A stretch of 37,801 nucleotides of DNA from NCBI GenBank assembly GCA_944393045.1, contig CALXYT010000020.1, forward strand, positions 1 through 37,801. Reading direction: 5' to 3'. The position numbers were made by a program, and so were the translations under genes. The notes beneath the pieces are model-generated. The model saw only the letters and a program-made list of their open reading frames with translations. It made no database searches and had not been told where the DNA came from. Below are positions 1 through 8,247 of this stretch, piece by piece (the first letter of the stretch is position 1; the number at the start of each line of letters is the position of its first letter). This stretch comes from an uncultured Succinivibrionaceae bacterium. GTDB lineage: Bacteria; Pseudomonadota; Gammaproteobacteria; Enterobacterales; Succinivibrionaceae.

Positions 1-100
1 TGGGGCATCAACTCTTAGAGGAGAATTTGTAAGACCTACAAAAGTAGGCTAGATTTGTTGATACTAGAAACCCCCGCTTTTATGCGTGGGGAGTATGTCA
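1..100 (+). mobile_element. Right end of an IS200/IS605-family element with an omega-RNA-like fold (TnpB gene would lie to the left, outside the window)
   Basis: A terminal-type hairpin is visible: CCCCCGC (71-77) pairs with GCGTGGGG (84-91, one bulged T) around a T-rich loop, followed by GAGTATGTCA. This layout matches right ends of IS200/IS605 elements as I know them. Just upstream, ATCAAC (7-12) can pair with GTTGAT (57-62), enclosing a second hairpin CCTAC-AAAA-GTAGG (35-48). Such a branched fold next to the terminal hairpin is what is known for the omega RNA (reRNA) made from the 3' end of tnpB elements. No TnpB protein sequence can be identified in the bases present, so family assignment rests on RNA and end structure only. 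The element boundary near 100 is approximate. Confidence 0.6.
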
Positions 101-225
101 TTTTATTTATACTCCTGTTCTTTGTTGTTCTTTCATTTTCTTTTTGGGGGCTTGGTCTTTGGGTATCTTTTTGCTGTTTCTTTGCTAGTTTTGCTCTGAA
201 GGTTAAACCCCCTCCTAAAAAGTAG
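82..225 (+). CDS. Possible small membrane protein of 47 residues
   Basis: An ATG at 82 opens 47 codons ending at TAG 223-225. The product starts MRGEYVILFILLFFVVLS, runs on as one long very hydrophobic stretch of about 35 residues (possibly two helices) and ends in a basic, proline-rich tail, KVKPPPKK. I see no good ribosome binding site. The ATG lies inside the loop of the IS605-like terminal hairpin, so if the gene is real its native N-terminus may have been replaced by the insertion. It sits directly upstream of traC, where F-type systems carry small envelope proteins, but it matches none that I recognise. The T-rich composition could also produce a hydrophobic ORF by chance. Confidence 0.3.
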   Translation: MRGEYVILFILLFFVVLSFSFWGLGLWVSFCCFFASFALKVKPPPKK

Positions 226-228
226 TAC

Positions 229-250
229 TTTTCTGCAAGTTTATCATATG
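229..250 (+). promoter_or_regulatory. Repeated leader motif upstream of traC (copy 1)
   Basis: The 22-base motif TTTTCTGCAA-N2-TTATCATATG occurs here and again at 5313-5334 with 20 of 22 bases identical. It ends 66 bases before the chosen traC start. The second copy ends 67 bases before the traN start. Conserved sequence plus conserved spacing suggests a promoter or operator shared by two transfer transcription units; which protein reads it cannot be seen. Confidence 0.5.
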
Positions 251-316
251 TATCTGTAGCTATTTTTTTAATGAATTTAGGTATCCTATGCGAGTGATTT
301 GCAGAAGGATATTTAT

Positions 317-2746
317 ATGCTTAAGAATATTAGGTCGCTTAGTTCTCTTTACCCGGTTATAGCTTATAGTAAAGATGATAGTTTGTTTTTTATTGCTGAC
401 AGAAAAAAATCCTCCTTAGGTTTTGGGTTTGTATTAGAGCCTTTAGGAGGTGGTGATGCTTCAATTGCTGACAGACTTGAGGTATTACTTAATCAGGATT
501 TCCCCAGAAACACTGTTATTCAGTTTTCCTTGGTGGCATCGCAGGCTATTGATGAACTCCTTTACGAGAATGAGGCTGTGGCGTTAGCTAATGATAAAGA
601 TAGCCTGCTGCGTAATATTATCTTAAATAAAAATAAGTACTTTAAAGAAGCAAGTGTTAATGCTTTACCACATTTGCCTAATGTAGTGCGCAATTATGAG
701 GTGATAATTAGTATCACCTTACCATGTGCAAGTTTGAAAGTTGCTGAGCATGAGATTGAACATGCTAAAAGTTTATCCCAAATGTCCTATGAGGTTTTAA
801 AAACTGCTGGATTTTTAGTAAAAAACCTTAATAACGAGGCTTTTATTAAAAAGTTATCACCTTTTTTTAATTCATCTCCTCTTGCTCCCTGGCGAAATGA
901 TGCAGTTAAAATTGATGATGATAAGCCTATTGCCGATCAGATTTTTGATTATGACAGTTCGATGAAGGTTTACGATAATCATTTAACTTTAGGTGATTAT
1001 TATGTAAATACTTATTCCTTTAAACGCTTACCTGATCATGTGTTCTTTGGCCAGGCAATGCGTTATAGTGCCGATATCTTAACAGGGGCAAGAGGTATTC
1101 ATGTGCCATTTATGCTTACAGCCACAGTCTTTTATCCTGATAGTGCCAATTTAAAAACAAAAATAGCCACCAAAAGACAGTGGGTTATCAATCAGGCATA
1201 TGGACCACTCGTGAAGTTTTTACCCAAACTTGGCGTACGTAAACATGGCTTTGATTTGTTGTATGAACAAATTGAAAATGGACAGAGACCGTTAAAATTA
1301 AATCTTACATTAATTACTTTTGCGCAAAATGAAGAACAAGCCCAGAAAGTCTCAAGTGCTGTTAGAACATACTATAAAGAAAATAGTTTTGAGATTATGG
1401 CAGATAGATATTTTGTGCTACCAATATTCTTAAATTCGCTGCCTTTTGGGTGTGATTTTACAGCTATAAACACTCTTATGCGCTTTAAGACTCTAACACC
1501 TAAGCACATTATTCCCTTATTACCAATTTTTGCGGATGGTAAAGGGACATCAAGCAGCGTCTTAAATTTAGTATCTCGTAGTGGCCAGTTAATGGGAACA
1601 TCTATTTACGATAGTCCCACAAACTATAACCTTTGTATTGCAGCGCAGTCAGGCTCTGGTAAAAGCTTTTTAGTAAATGAAATCATTGTAAGCTTCTTAG
1701 CTCGAGGTGCTACCTGCTATGTAATCGATATTGGGCGTTCCTACCAGAAATTATGCAATTTTCTGGGCGGCACATTTTTATCATTTGGGATGAACTCAGA
1801 TATTTCCTTAAATCCATTTTACTGCATTGGTGATTATAACGAAGAAAACGATATGCTTGCAGGTCTGATTGGCTCGATGATAGCTCCCACTCAAAAGTTA
1901 AGTGATTTTCAGGTGGCGGAATTAAAACGTATTCTTAGTGACCTTTACTCAAGACACCAGAAAGACACTACCTTAGATATGCTGGCAGATACTTTAAAGA
2001 GCAGTAATGATGTACGTATTAAGGATATGGGAACGCAGCTTTATGCCTTTACCAGTAAAGGTGAGTACGGAAAGTTTTTCTCCGGAAAAAACAGTCTTGC
2101 CTTTAATGATAATTTCACTGTGCTTGAGCTTGAGGAGTTAAAGGGTAGAAGGCAATTACAGCAGGTGGTCTTATTACAGCTAATCTATCAGATTCAGCAA
2201 AAGATGTATTTAGCCAATAAACATCAAAAAACCAATACCCCAAAAATCATCATTATCGATGAGGCGTGGGATTTACTTCGTGATGGTGATGTTGCCAGAT
2301 TCATTGAAACAGGTTATCGCCGTTTCAGAAAATATGGCGGAGCTGCGGTAATAGTAACGCAATCAATAAACGACCTTTATTCCTCCGATGTAGGATGCGC
2401 CATTGCAGAAAACAGTGCCAATATGTATTTACTTGGGCAAAAAGCTGAAACCATTGCCTCATTAAAAAAACATAATCGCCTTCCTTTATCTGATGGGGAA
2501 TATGAACTGTTAAAATCAGTGCATACAGTATCGGGCGTATATTCTGAAATCTTCTTAATTACTCCTAACGGTCATAGCATTGGGCGTTTGGTAGTAGATA
2601 GGTTTAGAAGTTTACTTTATACCACCAAACCAAATGAAATAGCCAGGATTGATGGTTTACTTGCCAAGAACTTGTCACTTACCGAGGCAATCAATGAAAT
2701 CATTAAGGAAGAGATAGCTTGTGAGGGAGCTGGGAATGGATGTTAA
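317..2746 (+). CDS. traC: Conjugal transfer ATPase TraC (VirB4 family, F-type T4SS)
   Basis: TraC is the cytoplasmic, membrane-associated ATPase that powers pilus assembly and DNA transfer in F-type type IV secretion. The N-terminal third carries the family's TraC_F-like region (GFGFVLEPLGGGD near residues 35-47). Walker A is SGSGKS at about 445-450 and Walker B is IIIIDEAWDLL with D648-E649. The arginine-rich YRRFRKYGG segment and the VTQSINDL segment follow as expected. Length is 809 residues, close to F TraC (about 800). I chose ATG 317 over TTG 299 because AAGGA lies seven bases before it and the first recognisable TraC residues begin just after. The gene heads a run of five further same-strand transfer genes. 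Confidence 0.93.
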   Translation: MLKNIRSLSSLYPVIAYSKDDSLFFIADRKKSSLGFGFVLEPLGGGDASIADRLEVLLNQDFPRNTVIQFSLVASQAIDELLYENEAVALANDKDSLLRNIILNKNKYFKEASVNALPHLPNVVRNYEVIISITLPCASLKVAEHEIEHAKSLSQMSYEVLKTAGFLVKNLNNEAFIKKLSPFFNSSPLAPWRNDAVKIDDDKPIADQIFDYDSSMKVYDNHLTLGDYYVNTYSFKRLPDHVFFGQAMRYSADILTGARGIHVPFMLTATVFYPDSANLKTKIATKRQWVINQAYGPLVKFLPKLGVRKHGFDLLYEQIENGQRPLKLNLTLITFAQNEEQAQKVSSAVRTYYKENSFEIMADRYFVLPIFLNSLPFGCDFTAINTLMRFKTLTPKHIIPLLPIFADGKGTSSSVLNLVSRSGQLMGTSIYDSPTNYNLCIAAQSGSGKSFLVNEIIVSFLARGATCYVIDIGRSYQKLCNFLGGTFLSFGMNSDISLNPFYCIGDYNEENDMLAGLIGSMIAPTQKLSDFQVAELKRILSDLYSRHQKDTTLDMLADTLKSSNDVRIKDMGTQLYAFTSKGEYGKFFSGKNSLAFNDNFTVLELEELKGRRQLQQVVLLQLIYQIQQKMYLANKHQKTNTPKIIIIDEAWDLLRDGDVARFIETGYRRFRKYGGAAVIVTQSINDLYSSDVGCAIAENSANMYLLGQKAETIASLKKHNRLPLSDGEYELLKSVHTVSGVYSEIFLITPNGHSIGRLVVDRFRSLLYTTKPNEIARIDGLLAKNLSLTEAINEIIKEEIACEGAGNGC

Positions 2747-2764
2747 TAAGGGAAGGTTAATGTA

Positions 2765-3292
2765 ATGAAGATCTTAAAAATCTGCATGGTTGTGATTTTT
2801 ATTCTTTTTGGGGGAGTAACGACTTTTTTAAATGTTTATGGCATTAAACTTGGGGTTGATTTCCAAAATAAGGCGTGTATCGGACGAGTATTTTTTTATC
2901 AGGAGAAGGTTTTAAAAAATGGGGTATTAAAAGTTCATAATCCTTTAAAAGAGGGGGATTTCAGAGTGGGAAATCTTTATGCCTTTAAGTTACTTAATGA
3001 TATTGGGTTTTATAAAAAAGGGGATGTTTTATTGAAAAGAGTAATTGCTGATTTTGCGTCTGATAAGGTTAAGGTTACTAAAGATAGCGTTATCGTTACC
3101 AGTAAAAAGACTGGGATTACAAATATCTACCCGGTTAAGTTGCCAAGTAAGTACCAAAAGAAATATGAAGCGGAATATGAACTAAAAACAGGGGAGGTAT
3201 TTATTATTGGTGATAAAGATGATTCCTATGATTCAAGGTTTCTAGGGCCTGTAAGCATAGCAGATGCTCATATCTATAAGGTGCTGTTATAG
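2765..3292 (+). CDS. trhF: TrhF/TraF-like S26 signal-peptidase-family protein of the transfer system
   Basis: The protein has one N-terminal membrane segment (residues 6-26) followed by a periplasmic S26-type fold. The later conserved boxes are clear: K91-R92 in LLKRVIA, the usual general-base Lys region, and GDKDDSYDSRFLGPVS near the C-terminus, the family's box E. Where the catalytic Ser is expected after the membrane segment, the sequence reads KACIGRVFF, giving Cys38 instead. In SXT/R27-like systems the order traC-trhF-traW-traU is known, and this gene sits in exactly that place, 18 bases after traC with GGAAGG ahead of its ATG. By family it could process a transfer-system substrate; with Cys38 activity is uncertain. 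Confidence 0.75.
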   Translation: MKILKICMVVIFILFGGVTTFLNVYGIKLGVDFQNKACIGRVFFYQEKVLKNGVLKVHNPLKEGDFRVGNLYAFKLLNDIGFYKKGDVLLKRVIADFASDKVKVTKDSVIVTSKKTGITNIYPVKLPSKYQKKYEAEYELKTGEVFIIGDKDDSYDSRFLGPVSIADAHIYKVLL

Positions 3293-3382
3293 GAGATTTT
3301 AGGGATTATTTATTGAAAGTATGGACCTTTTTAGAGTTTTAGTTATTCTTTTTTCAGTTGCTTGTATTTTAGAAAATTAGGT

Positions 3383-4006
3383 ATGTATCTTTTCTGCAGA
3401 AATTTAAAATCCCCCTTAAAATTTGTAGATATAATAATTAGAGTTACTTTTTTTACGCTAATTGTTGGTAGTATGGGAGGAAGCTTGGCTCTGGCTGGGG
3501 ATGCAGAAAGAGTGGGGTATGCCGAGAATTATGAGAAGAGCCTTCTTTTTAAACAGGATGGGGATTCCTTGGTGTATTCGCTTTATGTTTATGATGATTT
3601 GCCCAATAGTATGAGTAGCGCGGTTTGGGAAAGGGTAAGGATGGTTTATTTTTTTACCTATCCTAAAAGGGAGAACATTGCTAACCTTTTAGCCAAAAAA
3701 ATCCCTTTTAGCATAAATTTTTCAGAGTTTAAGGAAGTGTCATACCTGCCTGCCATATATAACCATAAAAACGCCCTTTTTATGAAAGTCCCAAATGATT
3801 ATGGCTTAACGTTAAGTGTCAGTAATTTTAAGTTCAACGGCACCTTTAATCAAAGTATGCAGGATTCATTGTTAAATTCCTTACTTAAAACTTATCAGAG
3901 TAAAGATGCCATTAGAAGTAATCTTTTAGGGAAGCTTGATGCTTTACGCAAAAGAGTCTTAACAGGCAAATGTAGTGCTTGCATAAATACCAGGGAACAA
4001 AAGTAA
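3383..4006 (+). CDS. Secreted protein of unknown function in the traW position
   Basis: I do not recognise this protein. It has a signal-peptide-like hydrophobic segment (FFTLIVGSMGGSLALAGD) with a likely cleavage after ALA, then about 165 soluble, probably periplasmic residues. Gene order (trhF, this gene, traU) and size (207 residues) fit TraW, or the TrbC domain often fused or adjacent to it. I cannot find the characteristic TraW or TrbC motifs, so this is a positional suggestion only. The longest frame starts at TTG 3362, which has no ribosome binding site. ATG 3383 has only a weak AGG four to six bases ahead, so the start is uncertain. Confidence 0.6.
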   Translation: MYLFCRNLKSPLKFVDIIIRVTFFTLIVGSMGGSLALAGDAERVGYAENYEKSLLFKQDGDSLVYSLYVYDDLPNSMSSAVWERVRMVYFFTYPKRENIANLLAKKIPFSINFSEFKEVSYLPAIYNHKNALFMKVPNDYGLTLSVSNFKFNGTFNQSMQDSLLNSLLKTYQSKDAIRSNLLGKLDALRKRVLTGKCSACINTREQK

Positions 4007-4070
4007 TGAGAAGCAGCAGACTTTTGTGATTTTTTTCTTTTAAGTTTTTAAGATTTTTTAGAAAAGAGAA

Positions 4071-5147
4071 ATGCTTATGTGGTGCTATTTTTTGGGTAGA
4101 GCTGAATCTTCTCAGAAGTTTTTGATTTTGGTTTGTGGAGTGCTTGTTTTTTGGGGAAGTTCTTTCCTCTCGGTAGCCTTTGGTGATTCCCAAAATTACA
4201 CAACAGCTTATGAGTGTCCCAAGGCTGATATTTTTAAAAACATTTTAACTGATATTCCTTTTAATGCTGTAATGCCTATTACTATTGGTGGTGCGCAGGT
4301 GGGAGGAATGTTAAATAGGGTACCAGAGTCTGCCTCAAGTGATTTTTTATGTGCCTGTACTGATAATTTTGGGGTAAGTGATTATGGGCTTGTATTAGGT
4401 ATGTGGGAGGTTGCCTATTTAATTGAACTTGTAAGAGAACCTAATTGTTCGCCTGTTTTAGGGATAACTTTGCCTTTTGGGAGTTCAAATATCGGCAGCG
4501 CTGGTACAGGGAGCGCAGATGCAAGTGATATAGCCTTTTATCATGCGCATTTATACAGTTTTCCGTTATTTACCATGCTTAATCTTTTCAGTGATTTAAG
4601 CTGTGGTAAGAGTGATTATATGGACTTGGATTTACTTTATGCATCAGAACTTGATCCAGGCTGGAATGATGAACTCATTGCCCTTACGCAAACACCTGAA
4701 TTACCTCTTTTAGCTAATAAAGAAATGGTTACCTCTTGCTCTCGAGATGCTCTATTAAGCTTTAATGAAGGAAAGACTTTTGATGAACTTTTTTATTGCG
4801 CAGGGGCCTGGGGATTTTTGTATCCTTTAACTGGATATACCTCAGGGATTGGAAGTATCGCTGAAAATACTTCCTTACTGGCAGTCAGACTCTTGGCACT
4901 TCTTCATAAAAGGGGACTGTTAAAAAATACTGTTGGTAATAATGCCTTATGCGATAACGATTATTACAGTACCCTTACAAAAAGCATGTACCGCTTCAGT
5001 ATGCTTTATCCGACTCCTGAAAGAGGAGATAACCATGCCTTGGGAGAGCCTGGGGTAAATTGGCAAGCGGATATGAGAGTACCTCCTGGCAATCAGAGCG
5101 TAATTTATGTTGTTTGGAGATATCGTAATTGCTGCCTGAGGGGATAG
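4071..5147 (+). CDS. traU: Conjugal transfer pilus assembly protein TraU
   Basis: TraU is a periplasmic protein needed for mating-pair assembly and DNA transfer in F-type systems. The N-terminal signal peptide (LILVCGVLVFWGSSFLSVAFG) is followed by the TraU pattern: FNAVMPITIGG, the CACTDNFGV cysteine pair, GLVLGMWEVAYLIELVREP and LGITLPFG. Later come LNLFSDLSC and the C-terminal YPTPERG region. Length is 358 residues against about 330 in F. Cysteines are numerous, as expected for a disulphide-bonded periplasmic protein. The ribosome binding site before ATG 4071 is weak (AAGAGAAA), and ATG 4077 is an alternative. It lies between the traW-slot gene and traN. Confidence 0.88.
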   Translation: MLMWCYFLGRAESSQKFLILVCGVLVFWGSSFLSVAFGDSQNYTTAYECPKADIFKNILTDIPFNAVMPITIGGAQVGGMLNRVPESASSDFLCACTDNFGVSDYGLVLGMWEVAYLIELVREPNCSPVLGITLPFGSSNIGSAGTGSADASDIAFYHAHLYSFPLFTMLNLFSDLSCGKSDYMDLDLLYASELDPGWNDELIALTQTPELPLLANKEMVTSCSRDALLSFNEGKTFDELFYCAGAWGFLYPLTGYTSGIGSIAENTSLLAVRLLALLHKRGLLKNTVGNNALCDNDYYSTLTKSMYRFSMLYPTPERGDNHALGEPGVNWQADMRVPPGNQSVIYVVWRYRNCCLRG

Positions 5148-5401
5148 GTTTCAGGAAGGATTCAGGTAAAGCTAAAAAGACTTTTAGGAGAAAAAGGGAG
5201 TTTTATATTTGGGGGTTTCCTGTTGCTTTAAGTATTGCATAAAGGAGAGCTTTAAAGAAAACTTTATCCTTTAAATAAATCTGTAAATCATTATAAAAAC
5301 TTAAAAGTATCGTTTTCTGCAATATTATCATATGAACCCCTACGTACATTTTTACCTGATTTTATTAAGATGGGCTATCCATTTTGCAATAGGAGAAAAA
5401 T
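5148..5401. other. Intergenic leader before traN, holding the second regulatory motif
   Basis: This 254-base AT-rich gap inside the transfer block contains the second copy of the repeated motif (5313-5334). Sequence after the motif also resembles the traC leader, with TTTA...GG-TATCC-like blocks in the same order. This suggests the two leaders are related by duplication. I see no coding sequence or intrinsic terminator. Confidence 0.5.
5313..5334 (+). promoter_or_regulatory. Repeated leader motif upstream of traN (copy 2)
   Basis: TTTTCTGCAA-N2-TTATCATATG is identical to the copy at 229-250 except for the two central bases. It ends 67 bases before the traN GTG, against 66 bases for traC. It implies that traN-traG can be transcribed separately from traC-traU. 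Confidence 0.5.
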
Positions 5402-8242
5402 GTGGGCAGTTTGAGAAAAAGCAGGATTTCAGTTCTTTTTTACAGTTATTTATCTTTAGCTGTTTTTTTAGCATTAACCTTAAGCGCGAAAGTTTATGCA
5501 TCTGATAATGCTTATGAAAAAGCATTATCAGATGTCAATGTTAATAACACTAACCAATACTCAGGCTATTGGGAATTTGGGGAGAGTTTGCAGAAAAACT
5601 TACGCTCTTCCTTAAAAGCTCCTCAAGACTTAAACCTTGAGGAATTTGCCAGGTATAATAAGGATTTAGCTGAAGAAATCGATAAGTTAAATAAGCTTGT
5701 AAGTGAGAAAAACCTGCCTGCTGTTAGTGAGCCGGAACTGGGGGCTAATTCCGATTCTGAGGCTGTTTCAGGTGAGGTGGTTGTTACTTCTAATGCTACT
5801 GACAATACTCCTTCTGGTAGCAGCACATTCTCAAATAATGATACCGGCCCCTCTTTAGCCTTATCGGTAATTGATGATTTAGAAAAAATAAAGTATCCCA
5901 ATCTGTTCCCTGAAAACTCTCTTTATTTGGGGTTTTTAGAAGGTTGTGGCGTTGGTGAAGGAAGTTCTGCTGGTTTTGGAGGGGACTCCGGTAAGCCTTA
6001 TGATTATATAAGGTGTGACAGTGAGGCTGATGAGGAAGAAGCTACTTCATGTCTTATAACTCATCATTACAGTTCTGCGCTTTTAAGTGTTAGAAGTTCT
6101 AACAGCCATTCAGTAAAAACTTGTCCTGATGAAAATTGTTTAATGGTTTATTTAGGTGATGCTACTGATAATTCCTTAAAGGGTAATTGCAGTATTTTTG
6201 AGGAGAATCTGGAGCTAAGCATTGATGATTTAAGTAAAGTTAGCGCCATTGTGGTGGAAAACGTTTATTACGATGATTATTACCGTTTATTTGTAAGTGT
6301 AAACGGCAGTGAAGATGAAATGTTACTTTCCCTTCCTAATGGGTTATTTCCACCTTTAACGGATGGTAAATGTGAATTGGCAAAATCTAATAGCACAAAT
6401 CTCCGTAAAGACATCCTTGCAACTATTCGGAAACTTCATGCTGAAAATCCTGATGCGGTACATAAAGGGGGTGGAAACGAGGACAGGTATGGCGACAGCT
6501 CTAACAGGGCCAGAATTAAATTAACCCAAAATGTCTCTGTTACAGGGGCAGGTGAAGGATATGCCTTAGTTAAGATCTATTTTAAGGATAAGTTCAAGTA
6601 CGATAATTACTTTAACCTGGAATGTTTAAAATCCTTTAAAGATGCAGGTGCTGATATTCAGGGAAAATGCTTAGATATGCCAAAACTTAATGATGATGGC
6701 TGTTATGAGGATGGGATTTTGTTATGCCCCAATGATTTTACTGAGCCTTTGGTATTTTCAGAAAGTAATGCCCCTTTTATGCCGCTATGTCGCAGTATGT
6801 TATTTACGGTATCTTCTGGATCGGGGGATGGTGGTAGTTCCTGCTCTGCTTTAAGTTCCTATGCCTATTGCATTGAGGATAGGGAGAATTCGGGAGGGTA
6901 TTATTGTTATAAGGATAAGCCTTGTTTTAAGGTGGATAATCTTTCATGCAGTAAAACAATAAGCATAACTCCCAGGGAATATGAAAGGGAGGTAAGTAAA
7001 AATTATGAGTGTGAAATAAGCATAAGTGACAATGGGGAGGTTTATGATTCCTGTCTTGAGTTTCAGAAAAGAGGATGTGCACTTACTGAAGAGGAGTGCC
7101 TGGATGATGTGTGTGGATTAAAGACTCGTACTTATTCCTGCCCTAAAACTACCTCTTACGCTAAACTTGTGCGCACTGATAATTTAAGTTGCCCATTATC
7201 ATGCCTTGGGACAAGTTGCGCAAATGCAGTTAAAGAAGAAGAGGCTGATATAACAGAAGCTTTTACCTATCTGGAAGCACTGAATTATCTGCAGGATGAC
7301 ATAACATGTGGTGATAACGATATTTTAGTGAAAGAAGATTGCCGCATTTTTAAAGGTACTCCTTCAACATGCCGTATGGGGTATTTTGGAAAAATGGACT
7401 GCTGCACTTCTCCTGCTGATGTGGGACTTTCAGATTATATAAAGCTTACCTCTTACGTTATGAGCTTAAAGTCTGCTCTTACAAAGGTCGAGGTTGAGAA
7501 TATTGCCTATGGTTCCTGGAGTAATCCTGAACTTTTAAATTCAGGTCAGGGGTTAATATCATCAGGTATTGACTCACTCCTTGGAAGCGCCTCGGAGATT
7601 CCAGCTGAAAACTTAACCGCTGCTTATTCGCAGGAGTTAACTGCTAAGGTTGCTAATTATATTGGTGAGTTTTTGGGTGAGGGGATAAAGAATGAGCTTT
7701 TCACAGAAACTACTGTAGAAGGTGGGGCAAGCGTAATTGAATTAAATTCCCAGGTTGTATTTTATGCGCAAACTGTTCTTATGGCATATGTTGCTTATAA
7801 GGTAATGGATATTGCCTTGGATATGCTAACAGCCTGCCGTGAAAATGAACTTGCTTCTTCCGTAAAACTTGGACTAAATTCCTGTATTTATACTGGTAAA
7901 AGGTGCACAAAAAAAGTACTTGGTAAATGCCTGGTTTACCAGAAAGAGTACTGCTGCTATAACTCAACCTTTGCAAGAATTTTTATGAGTGAACTTCAAA
8001 GAACAAACCAGATCAGCAATGTTTGTGAAGGAATAAAGGCAGGGGAATTTAATAAGATTGATATGAGTGTTATTGATTTAAGTGAATGGACTACTCTTTT
8101 ACAGGATGCTCAGATACTTAAAAAACAAGAATACACTATGGAAGGATTAACAGGTAAGGGAAGTGAGCTTAATACCGGCTTTAGAGAAAATGTTAAGGAT
8201 CGCACCATAAACCGTTTAGATAGCTTAACTAAGGAGCGCTAA
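5402..8242 (+). CDS. traN: Mating-pair stabilisation protein TraN
   Basis: TraN is the outer-membrane, cysteine-rich adhesin that stabilises contact with the recipient in F-type conjugation. There is a signal peptide (VLFYSYLSLAVFLALTLSAKVYA). A variable N-terminal half follows, then a dense Cys region (about 490-680) and the recognisable C-terminal module: EYCCYNSTFARIFMSELQR and IDMSVIDLSEW. The C-terminal module matches the TraN family's CCFNSPFSRI- and FxxLDFSRxDLSE-like blocks. At 946 residues it is much longer than F TraN (about 600), and the extra length lies in the variable half that contacts recipients. The GTG start is supported by AGGAG six bases upstream. traG starts five bases after its stop. 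Confidence 0.88.
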   Translation: MGSLRKSRISVLFYSYLSLAVFLALTLSAKVYASDNAYEKALSDVNVNNTNQYSGYWEFGESLQKNLRSSLKAPQDLNLEEFARYNKDLAEEIDKLNKLVSEKNLPAVSEPELGANSDSEAVSGEVVVTSNATDNTPSGSSTFSNNDTGPSLALSVIDDLEKIKYPNLFPENSLYLGFLEGCGVGEGSSAGFGGDSGKPYDYIRCDSEADEEEATSCLITHHYSSALLSVRSSNSHSVKTCPDENCLMVYLGDATDNSLKGNCSIFEENLELSIDDLSKVSAIVVENVYYDDYYRLFVSVNGSEDEMLLSLPNGLFPPLTDGKCELAKSNSTNLRKDILATIRKLHAENPDAVHKGGGNEDRYGDSSNRARIKLTQNVSVTGAGEGYALVKIYFKDKFKYDNYFNLECLKSFKDAGADIQGKCLDMPKLNDDGCYEDGILLCPNDFTEPLVFSESNAPFMPLCRSMLFTVSSGSGDGGSSCSALSSYAYCIEDRENSGGYYCYKDKPCFKVDNLSCSKTISITPREYEREVSKNYECEISISDNGEVYDSCLEFQKRGCALTEEECLDDVCGLKTRTYSCPKTTSYAKLVRTDNLSCPLSCLGTSCANAVKEEEADITEAFTYLEALNYLQDDITCGDNDILVKEDCRIFKGTPSTCRMGYFGKMDCCTSPADVGLSDYIKLTSYVMSLKSALTKVEVENIAYGSWSNPELLNSGQGLISSGIDSLLGSASEIPAENLTAAYSQELTAKVANYIGEFLGEGIKNELFTETTVEGGASVIELNSQVVFYAQTVLMAYVAYKVMDIALDMLTACRENELASSVKLGLNSCIYTGKRCTKKVLGKCLVYQKEYCCYNSTFARIFMSELQRTNQISNVCEGIKAGEFNKIDMSVIDLSEWTTLLQDAQILKKQEYTMEGLTGKGSELNTGFRENVKDRTINRLDSLTKER

Positions 8243-8247
8243 GATAT

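Noticed and set aside
3321-3380. 19-codon hydrophobic frame MDLFRVLVILFSVACILEN before the traW-slot gene
   Set aside because: It resembles a lipoprotein signal start, but it ends at once in a stop, and the following gene has its own signal peptide. A frameshifted fragment is possible but not supported.
3912-4193. 93-codon minus-strand frame
   Set aside because: It overlaps the traW-slot gene and the start of traU, has no recognisable content and reads as a shadow of AT-rich coding DNA.
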